Shown: positions 56,540 through 64,000 of the stretch, piece after piece | Numbering within the stretch: the stretch's first letter is position 1 | Layout of the letters: the number at the start of each line of letters is the position of its first letter | DNA from: Laguncularia racemosa | Lineage: Eukaryota; Streptophyta; Magnoliopsida; Myrtales; Combretaceae | Assembly: GCA_037954665.1 (NCBI GenBank) | Contig: JBBMOL010000009.1 | Span: 62,001 to 126,000, forward strand | Length of the DNA: 64,000 bases | Direction: 5' to 3' | The notes under the pieces: generated by a model | What the model was told of the DNA's origin: nothing | What the model saw: the letters and a program-made list of their open reading frames with translations, nothing else | Databases searched by the model: none | Translations under genes and position numbers: made by a program

Positions 56540-57036
56540 GAGCTTAGGTTTGTCAAAACATTAAGTTCGGTTGAGGAAGGTAATATCAAAAACCCTAACT
56601 CCAATCGTTCATATCAATTATCGTATTCAATTTCGTAGTATTGATTGTCTTTTGATAATGTAATATCGCCTAGGAGATTGTTAAAAAAAAAGAGTAAAAA
56701 TCACGACAAAAAAAAAGAAGAGAAAAGAAAAGAAAAGAAAAACGTGATCAAGAGCAACAACCAAGACAAAAAAAAAAAAAAATTCGGATAGAAAAATAGA
56801 GGGAAAATTTACGAACCCTAAAGTTGTTTTGAATTCTACGGAAGGAAATTGGTGTAGTTCAGGTTAGTTCCAAGAGAATTGAGAAGAGGAAATTGGCGAG
56901 TTGATATCATCATTATTTGTGAGAATACACGAGTGACTGTGTGATATCATCATTTGAGTGAAACACGTAAGGGAGTGTATCGTGAGGTTTAATTATATAT
57001 ATATTTGTGTCAGTACTAATCTTTTCTGTAGGAACT
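56540..57036 (+). other. Leader of F, primer site collapsed, candidate intron 56967-57031
   Basis: The LTR end runs straight into GAGCTTAGG: relative to B, 11 nt (GTTTGGTATCA) are missing, removing the first bases of the primer site. An A/G-rich tract spans 56690-56785. The candidate intron has donor CAC|GTAAGG (GT at 56967), TACTAAT at 57014-57020 and acceptor TTTTCTGTAG ending at 57031, 65 nt. Confidence 0.65.
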
Positions 57037-58190
57037 ATGTCGAGACAACATTCTCCGGAAGGTGAGAGGGGAAGGTTTGATGCTAGGTTAGTAATTGAGG
57101 CGTTGAGGGGAGAAATGAAGAGGATGTTCCAAGAAGGAATGGAACAAATTCATGAGACAGTGGAGCAAAGATTTGAGCAATCCACAAACGTCTTCCAAGG
57201 GCGTAAGAGGGAGAGTCGTTCTAGGAGAGTACCGAGGGGTGGAGATGAAATGACAGATGGTGACTTTAATGAGCCTTTTGTTGGGAATTATAGAGGTTAT
57301 AGTGGTCGGAATAGAGGAACTAGAGATTGGGAAGATAGAGGAGATAGGAATAGAGAGGATGATCAATTGAGTAGCATAAAGATGAAGATTCCTCCTTTCC
57401 AAGGGAAGAATGATCCCGAGGCGTACTTAGAGTGGGAGAAAAAGGTGGAGATGGTGTTTGATTGTCACAACTATAGTGGGAGAAAGAAAGTAAAACTTGC
57501 TGCCATTGAATTTTCGGATTATGCTATAGTGTGGTGGGATCAATTAATGTTGAATAGGAGGAGTGGCGAGCCACCTATTGAGTCTTGGGAAGAGATGAAA
57601 AGAGTGATGAAGAAGCGGTTTATGCCTGCGTATTACTATCGTGAATTGCACAACAAGTTGCAAACTCTGAGGTAGGGAAGCCGAAGTGTGGATGAGTATT
57701 TCGAGGAGATGGAAGTCACTATGATTAGGGCGAATGTAGAGGAGGATAGAGAGGCTACAATGGCTAGATTTCTTGCTGGGTTGAATAGAGAAATCCAAAA
57801 TGTGGTTGAATTGCAGCATTATGTAGAATTGGAGGATATGGTTTACATGGCTATAAAGGTTGAGAACCAGCACAAGAGGAGAGGTAGTAGTAATGCACGG
57901 TTGCAACAGGGTAATGGTTCATCCACTTGGAAGACTAATCAATGGAAGAAGGAAGAAAAGCCTTTACCCACCAAACCAAAAGGGGAGCTGAGATAAGCGG
58001 GTTGTACTCCTGGTAATCAAGGTAACCCTGAATCTTCTACTTCTAGAAATCGTGACATTAGTTGTTTTAAATGTCAAGGTAGAGGCCATATTGCTAGTCA
58101 ATGTCCAAATAGGCGTGTGATGATTTTGCGTGATGATGGAGAGTATGAGACTGAGGGGGATAGTGAAGAAGAGGATATGCCATCATTAGA
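57037..58190 (+). pseudogene. gag of F
   Basis: ATG 57037 (MSRQHSPEGERG) is preferred to the upstream in-frame ATG 57007, because it matches B and A and follows the candidate intron. Basic, coiled-coil-like N-terminus; gag core from residue ~118 (PPFQGKND, VWWDQL, VELQHYVELEDMVYMA); lysine-rich linker; CCHC knuckle at residues 343-356 (CFKCQGRGHIASQC), then an acidic tail. Stops at 57673 (CAG to TAG) and 57994 (CAA to TAA). Gag would assemble the particle and bind RNA. Confidence 0.93.
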
Positions 58191-59120
58191 AGATGCTAGT
58201 GATGATGAGGAGCCTGCAATGGGAAGGCTAGTGGCAGTAGTGAAGAGAGCTTTGAATGTGTAGGTGAAGGAAGAAGAGGAGGTGCAAAGAGAGAATATAT
58301 TTCATACTAGATGTTATCTAGGAGATCACATTTGTAGTTTGATTATTGATGGGGGAAGTTGCACCAATGTAGTGAGTAATTTTATTGTTGAGAGGCTGGG
58401 GCTCAAAACTGTTAGACGCCCTAGTCCATATAAATTGCAGTGGTTGAATGATAGTGGTGAGACTAAGGTGAGTAAGCAAGCCTTGATTGGGTTTCGCATT
58501 GGTAGGTATGAGGATGAGGTGTTATGTGATGTAGTGCCAATGCAAGCATGTCATGTGTTGTTGGGGAGGCCATGACAATTTGATAGGAAGGTTGTGCATG
58601 ATGGCTTTTCTAACAAGTATACGCTTGTTTACCAAGGGAAGAGCTTTAATCTTAAACTGTTAACACCTAAACAAGTGTATGAGGATCAGTTGCAGCTACA
58701 ACAGTCGTTTGCAAAACACAAGGTGAGTGAAAAGCAGAGTGAGAGTGAGAGAGCAAAAGACAATGAGAAGAAAAAGGAATATAAAAGTCATGATGAAAAG
58801 GAAAAGGAGAGGAAGGCTGGAAAGAGTGTGAGAGGCCAAGTTGAAGGGGGATCAACATTGGTGGTGAGTGAAAAGGAGAGGGCAGCCTTGCAAAAGGAGA
58901 GTTGTGTGGCAAGAGCGAGTGTAGTAAGGAGAGCGTTAGTGATGAGGCAACCTATGTTGTTGCTGGTTTTTAAAGAAACTTGTTTGACTACTAAAGAACT
59001 ATCTAACTCTCTGCCTAGTGTGGTAGTGTCTCTTATGCAGGACTTTGAAGATGTCTTTCCTGAGGAGATTCCAAATGGATTACCACCTGTTTGTGGTATT
59101 GAGCACTAGATTGACCTTGT
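58191..59120 (+). pseudogene. Protease region of F
   Basis: LIIDGGSCTNVV with the active-site Asp at residue 438 (codon 58348-58350), then PYKLQWLNDSGE, a DVVPMQACHVLLGRP segment, and a long charged linker (58680-58880; many K, E, S) before LQ-DFEDVFPEEIP-type sequence that starts RT. Stops at 58261 (CAG), 58573 (TGG to TGA) and 59107 (CAG). The protease would mature the polyprotein. Confidence 0.93.
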
Positions 59121-59860
59121 ACTCAGAGCATCGATTCCAAACAAGCCAGCTTATAGGAGCAATCCGGAGGAGACAAAGGAACTCTAAAGGCAGGTCGATG
59201 AACTAATGGAGAAGGGGTACGTGAGAGAAAGCATGAGTCCATGTGCAGTGCCTGTGATCTTGGTGCCTAAGAAGGATGGGACATGGAGAATGTGTGTTGA
59301 CTGCCGCGCCATCAACAACATCACGGTAAAGTATCGTCATCCCATTCCTCGCTTAGATGACATCTTAGATGAGTTGCATGGGTCTAGTGTCTTTTCTAAA
59401 ATTGATCTGAAAAGTGGATATCACCAAATTAGAATGAAAGAAGGTGATGAATGGAAAACTGCATTTAAGACAAAATATGGATTGTATGAGTGGTTAGTAA
59501 TGCCTTTTGGTTTAACTAATGCACCTAGTACTTTTATGAGACTTATGAACCATGTTTTGAGGACTTTTATTGGAAAATTTGTGGTTGTCTATTTTGATGA
59601 TATTCTTATTTACAGCAAGTGTTTGGAAGATCATATGTCTCACTTGAGGGTTGTTTTAGAAGTGCTTCGAAAGGAACAATTATATGCTAATCTCAAGAAG
59701 TGCACTTTTTGCACAGACAAACTTGTGTTTCTTGGTTTTGTTGTTAGTGCGTAGGGAATACAGGTTGATGAAGAAAAGGTTCGTGGGATCCAAGAATGGC
59801 CTAGTCCAACCAATGTAAGTAATGTGTAGAGTTTCCATGGACTAGCGAGCTTTTACAGGA
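59121..59860 (+). pseudogene. Reverse transcriptase of F
   Basis: [47 protein letters not shown] and catalytic YFDD at residues 852-855 (59590-59601). All core motifs are intact, with no indel. Stops at 59185 (CAA), 59752 (CAG, shared with B) and 59827 (CGG to TAG). Confidence 0.94.
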
Positions 59861-60520
59861 GATTTGTGACGAATTTCAACACCATTGCAGCACCACTTAC
59901 TGAGGTAATTAAGAAGAACGTGGGGTTCAGCTGGGGAGAGCAACAAGAGAAGGCCTTTCATACGCTTAAAAATAAGCTGACTCGGGCGCCGTTACTTGCT
60001 TTACTTAACTTTGCTAAAACGTTTGAAATTGAGTGTGATGCTTCAGGATTAGGTGTTGGAGCAGTGCTTATGTAGGAGAGAAGATCAATTGCATTCTTTA
60101 GCGAGATGCTAAGTGGGGCAACCTTGAATTACCTTACTTACGACAAGGAGCTATATGCATTGGTTCAAGCCCTGGAGACGTGGCAACACTACCTTTGGCC
60201 AAAAGAGTTCGTGATCCACACTGATCATGAATCTTTGAAGTATTTGAAGGGGCAACACAAGCTGAATAAAAGGCATGCTCGTTGGGTGGAGTTCATCGAA
60301 ACATTTCCATATGTCATCCACTACAAGCAAGGTAAAGAGAATGTAGTTGTTGATGCACTTTCTAGAAGGTATACTCTTATCTCCACTTTTAGTTCTAGAA
60401 TGCTTGGTTTTGAGCACATTAAGGAGTTATATGCTGCTGATCGAGATTTTTGTGAGGAGTATGTGCAATGTGAGAAGAGTAGGCATGGAAAATTTTATAA
60501 ACATGGCGGATTTTTGTTTA
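59861..60520 (+). pseudogene. RNase H of F
   Basis: Acidic residues at 1001 (ECDAS), 1038 (DKELYAL), 1063 (HTDHESL) and 1106 (VVVDALSRR). Stop at 60073 (CAG to TAG). The second part is open from 60106 onward through the linker to integrase. Confidence 0.93.
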
Positions 60521-61649
60521 GGGAGAGTAAACTGTGCATTCCAATTTGTTCTCTAAGAGAATTACTTGTGAGGGAGTCTCATGGAGGAGGTTTAATGGGA
60601 CACTTTGGAGTAGCTAAAACATTAGGGGTATTGCAGGAGCACTTCTATTGGCCTCACATGAAAAGAGATGTTGAGAGGATTTGTGAGTGATGTGTCACAT
60701 GTAAGCAAGCGAAATCTAGAGTCTAACCTCAAGGGCTTTACACCCCACTTCCCATTCCTCATGAGCCTTGGGTAGATATCTCTATGGATTTTGTGTTAGG
60801 ATCACCCAGGTCTAGACATGGTCGGGATTCTGTTTTTGTAGTTGTTGATAGGTTTTCTAAAATGGCACATTTCATTCCTTGTCACAAAACGGATGATGCT
60901 TGTAATATTGCTAAGTTATTCTTTAGGGAAGTTATGCGATTGCATGGTATGCCTAGAACAATTGTATCAGATAGGGATGCTAAGTTCTTAAGCTACTTTT
61001 GGAAGACTTTGTGGGCTAAGTTAGGAACTAAGTTATTGTTTTCTACTACTTGTCATCCACAGACTGACAGTCAAACTGAGGTAGTGAATCAAACTTTATC
61101 TACTTTGTTGAGGGCTGTAATTAAAAAGAATATTAACAGTTGGGAGGATTGTTTGCCGCATGTTGAATTTGCTTATAACCGTACAGTGCATTCTACTACT
61201 AAATTTTCTCCTTTTGAAATTGTGTATGGTTTTAATCCACTAACTCCTTTGGATTTATCACCTTTGCCTATTTTTGAGTATGTTAATTTAGATGGCATGA
61301 AGAAGGCCGAATTTGTTCAATAGATCCATGAGAAGGCCAGGCTAAACATTGAACGACGAACATAGCAGTATGTGAAACAAGCCAACAAGGGTCGTCGACA
61401 AGCTATTTTTGAACCTAGAGATTGGGTTTGGGTTCACATGCGCAAAGAGCGGTTTCCTATGCAGCATCGATCTAAACTACTTCCTAGAGGTGATGGACCA
61501 TTTCAAGTTCTTAAACGCATCAATGACAATGCATACAAGATAGATTTTCCTGGTGAGTATCAAGTAAGTGGCACATTTAATGTTACTGATCTGAGTCCTT
61601 TTGATGTATGTGATGATTTGAGGACAAATCCTTTTCAAGAGGAGGGGAA
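60521..61649 (+). pseudogene. Integrase of F
   Basis: H2C2 zinc region ([11 protein letters not shown] ... CVTCKQAK, about 60590-60710). Catalytic DD35E at residues 1251 (MDFVLG), 1312 (SDRDAKF) and 1348 (QTEVVN), with 35 residues between the second and third. Then a C-terminal GDGPFQ and NAYKIDFPGEY domain. No classical chromodomain. Stops at 60688 (CGA to TGA), 60724 (CAA), 61321 (CAG, shared with B) and 61363 (the only one needing a transversion). It would insert new copies; B has lost the first Asp, F has not. Confidence 0.93.
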
Positions 61650-61881
61650 TGATGAGATCCATGATGAGAGTCAAGCTGGAAGAAGGAATGTAGATCCTCT
61701 TGAAGTGCCGCCTGGACCGATCACAAGAAGTCGAGCGAAACGACTCAAGGAAGCACTTAACGGGTTGATAAAGGAAGTCCATGAAGCTGGAAAGGATTGG
61801 GGCAATCATGAAGTTGGAATGGATTGGAACAACCATGGGAAGACCCTTGCTCTTATACAAGTCACACCGGACACGGGTTGA
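61650..61881 (+). pseudogene. LTR-encoded C-terminal tail of F pol
   Basis: The pol frame crosses the polypurine tract (61637-61649) and continues 77 codons into the 3' LTR to TGA 61879-61881. The tail has an acidic start, PPGPITRSRAKRLKEALNGL, then a W/N-rich end. It is intact here and in B, so it seems to have been kept. Comparable tails occur in G, H, J, M and Q. Confidence 0.9.
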
Positions 61882-62486
61882 AGAGGGCGTGTACATTCAA
61901 GGCACGACCGTATATGGAGTCAAGCAAATCCACAGAAAGATACACGGCCAAAGTACACGGGCGTGTATGTTGCCAGAAGTTGCACAGAAAGATACACGGC
62001 CAAAGTACACGGGCGTGTATGTTGCCAGAAGTTGCACAGAAAGGTACACGACCAAAGTACATGGGCGTGTACACGGCCGTGTATCCCCGTCAGCCAGTTT
62101 GTTCTGTTTTCGCGTTTTTACGCCACTTATCTAAACTACGTCGTTTTGGACTTATTTTACACGAATTGTACCCTTAGTATAAAAGCTCCTAGGGTTTAGA
62201 ACAACATACAATATACATCTTTGAACATTAAACACTTTTGAGAGGCACCTCTCTTGGTTCTTCAAGAACTAACTAGAACTTATCGGATTGATTTCCATGG
62301 CGTTCATCTCGACTTATCAATCGGTCTTCCATCCCGATTGTGGCGTCTTCATTTTATACCAAGGTTCTTGTTTCGCTTATAGACAACGGGTCGCGGTTTC
62401 CACTTTAGGTGTTTGGGCATCTTAGGCAACGAATTTCCGAACGTATTGGTATTGGGTTTCGTCATGGGTTGGCGTGGTTCGTATCA
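61650..62486 (+). repeat. 3' LTR of F
   Basis: TGATGAGATCC to GGTTCGTATCA, then TGCTC (62487-62491). TATA box at 62178-62185, and a 52-bp array near 61934-62083 with the same unit number as the 5' LTR. Confidence 0.95.
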
Positions 62487-62895
62487 TGCTCCCTTTAAGA
62501 TTAGAAAGTCCACAAAATTACAACTATGCCACTTTTAAGGTGGCCGGTCCTAAATGAAAATTACAAACAAATGAAAGTGTCCCAAAAGAAAATTACAATA
62601 TAGAATGATCCAATAACAATTACAAAGTACAAAAATAATATAAATCTTCAAGAGACAATGCTTCGAAGTGAAATCAATCGCAGTAGGCCTTTAGATGCAA
62701 ATATGATGATGTCCCGTGGCTATTAACTAATGTAAGTCATTTGGCATCCCATGGAGAAATATTATTCTACCTGTAAGATTATTATTCAAATATTTATTAG
62801 ATAAAAGAAATAAAGTAAAATATGAGCGATTTGGATCGTCATCCAAATTAAGTTTTAAGAGCATCTATGGTGCTAGAAAATTTCCCATCACTTCT

Positions 62896-63347
62896 ACTGG
62901 TTTCTCGCCTTTTGAGATTGTATATGGTTTTAATCCTTTGATCCCATTGGATTTGATTCCTTTACCTGTGAATGAAATTGCTAGTCTAGATGGTAAAAAG
63001 AAGGCTGAGATGGTAAAAAAGATTCATGAAGAAGCAAGACATCACATCATGAAGCAGAATGAGAAGAATGCTACCTAAGCCAATAAAGGCAGAAAGAAAG
63101 TAACTTTTAAACCTAGAGATTGGGTATGGGTGCATATGAGGAAAGAAAGGTTTCCAACTCAATGGTAGACTAAATTAGATCCAAGAGGAGATGGGCCATT
63201 TCAGGTGGTGGCCAAAATCAATGATAATGCATATACGTTGGATTTGCCGAGTGAGTATAATGTTAGTGCCACATTTAATGTGTCTGATCTTACTCCCTTT
63301 GATACAAGTTTAGATTCGAGGAAGAATCCTTTTGAAGAGAGGGAGGA
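62896..63347 (+). pseudogene. Integrase C-terminal part of Q, continued after S
   Basis: Resumes as [21 protein letters not shown], then [17 protein letters not shown], the RDWVWVHMRKERFPTQW domain, a stop at 63167 and an open end from 63205 (INDNAYTLDLPSEYNVSATF). It reaches the polypurine tract 63334-63347 (GAAGAGAGGGAGGA). Confidence 0.88.
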
Positions 63348-64000
63348 TGATAGAGGACCATCTCAAGGTTCGGGCGTTGAAGAGGACAAATGCAATCAAA
63401 CTGGAATTAAGGAACTATAAATACCCGAAGGGCTAATCATAAGGGCATAAGCAAAACAGATCAAGCAAGCCATGCAAGGCTTTATGAAGATCGTTTTTGA
63501 AAATGAGGTCAAGTCTGGAATGACCTTAGAGACATGGAGCTGGGCTGAACCCAAATCCATTAATGTTATCCAAGCCTAAGAAAATGGAGCCCAAATAAGC
63601 CAAAACAGTAATTAGGGATTCTAGAAGATAATTGAAGTCATTGCTTACATCAACAAAATAGTTATTAGTGTAGTTAAGAACACATTTAATTTTCTTTGGT
63701 AGTGGGTTGTTAATGGGTATATGGATGGTTTTTTTTTTTTTCATTAACTAGCCTTGGAACTCTATAAATAAGGTATCAAAACTTGTGTTATGGAGGATGG
63801 ATGAATTTTACAATTGAAGAGATATTTTCTCATATCTGTTCTTTTTTTAACAAGTAGCCAGGGTTTTGACCTTATGGGTTCAAACTCGATTTGTATTATT
63901 AGTTCTTGTCTCTTATAGGCAATTGGTCAACAATTTCTTTTATATATATATATATATATTACCGGTTCTTGTCTCTATAAACAACGGGTCAGTAATTTTC
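63348..64000 (+). repeat. 3' LTR of Q (cut by window end)
   Basis: Starts TGATAGAGGACC and matches 49772 onward. The pol tail is coded to TAA 63418-63420 and, past that stop, in the same frame through a degenerate R.AKQIKQAMQGF stretch. TATAAATAAGG at 63762-63772 is the TATA candidate; TA microsatellite near 63942-63959. Roughly the last 100 bp of the LTR lie outside the window. Confidence 0.88.

Larger units (their letters stand above)
55702..62486 (+). mobile_element. Element F: youngest full-length family 1 Ty3/gypsy element, TSD TGCTC
   Basis: 6785 bp. LTRs 55702-56539 and 61650-62486 (838 and 837 bp), leader, single-frame gag-pol 57037-61881, polypurine tract 61637-61649. TGCTC at 55697-55701 and 62487-62491. 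By eye the first ~300 bp of the two LTRs differ at about eight bases, seven of them transitions. The frame has no indel from ATG to the terminal TGA, only 13 stops. Inserted in S in opposite orientation. Confidence 0.97.
55098..62890 (-). mobile_element. Solo LTR S (family 3-like, minus strand), interrupted by F
   Basis: Outer ends on the minus strand: TGATGGGAAA (62890) and GGCAAATCA (55098). About 1.0 kb without F. Flanked by TTTCT (55093-55097) and CTTCT (62891-62895), a one-mismatch TSD. The segment 55560-55700 resembles the J LTR (8230-8370), including 'aagtatttatacttg'. No internal region, so it is a solo LTR. Confidence 0.75.
49772..64000 (+). mobile_element. Element Q: Ty3/gypsy element, plus strand, interrupted by S and F; runs off the window
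   Basis: 5' LTR 49772-50414, primer site, leader, gag, protease, RT, RNase H and integrase to 55097. Then solo LTR S (with F inside), then the integrase end and pol tail from 62896, polypurine tract 63334-63347, and 3' LTR from 63348 past the window end. All coding domains are recognisable but broken. Left TSD candidate AGAAT (49767-49771); the right one is off-window. Confidence 0.9.

Overview
This window is plant nuclear DNA, AT-rich and made almost entirely of nested LTR retrotransposons. I found no intact host gene, tRNA, rRNA or CRISPR array. Plant origin is inferred from the Ty3/gypsy gag-pol types, from primer-binding sites complementary to initiator-Met tRNA (TGGTATCAGAGC type), and from Athila-like and copia remnants. 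The species cannot be named from sequence alone. Coding regions are full of stop codons, so the locus looks like old pericentromeric-type heterochromatin.

I use letters for elements. Family 1 (A, B, D, E, F; P is a diverged relative) is a ~6.8 kb Ty3/gypsy element with ~838 bp LTRs. Family 2 (G, H) has ~690 bp LTRs. Family 3 (J, K, L, M; the solo LTR S looks related) has ~530-690 bp LTRs. Q is a fourth type with ~643 bp LTRs. T is Athila-like, C is a Tat/Athila-like solo LTR, and N is a 2.2 kb solo LTR. Several 5-bp target-site duplications (TSDs) match exactly on both sides, which fixes the nesting: A TACTT, B TCGAG, C TATTT, F TGCTC, G TATAC, H CTACT, N TGATG.

Layout. Positions 1-31131 are one nest. 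Athila-like T (outermost, about 11762-31131 visible) carries K (to 11761) and A (13874-28753, minus). K carries J (2161-8707, minus). J carries H (2416-7082) and the family 1 LTR E, and E carries D (1-1379, minus). A carries B (20378-28668), and B carries the solo LTR C (26587-28124). Positions 31132-33458 are unassigned, ending in one arm of a ~600 bp inverted repeat whose other arm is 38949-39570. Between the arms lie M and, inside it, L. Positions 40210-46744 are solo LTR N carrying G. Positions 46750-48531 hold a copia remnant. Positions 48532-64000 are a second nest: P (minus) carries Q (49772 to beyond the window), Q's integrase is split by solo LTR S (55098-62890), and S carries F (55702-62486), the best-preserved element.

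How the parts work together. In family 1 one long gag-pol frame encodes, in order, gag with a CCHC knuckle, an aspartic protease (DGGSC active site), reverse transcriptase (YFDD), RNase H, integrase (H2C2 and DD35E), and a basic C-terminal tail that runs about 77 codons into the 3' LTR. F keeps this frame without any indel but has 13 nonsense codons, so no copy here can act on its own. The most interesting observations are: a conserved 64-65 nt candidate intron just upstream of gag; an inverted pair of telobox-like motifs around the LTR TATA box; LTR ends that mimic the primer-binding site and seem to gain or lose primer sites by recombination; premature stops shared by B and F, which suggest trans-mobilised non-autonomous copies; and an unexplained inverted repeat flanking M.
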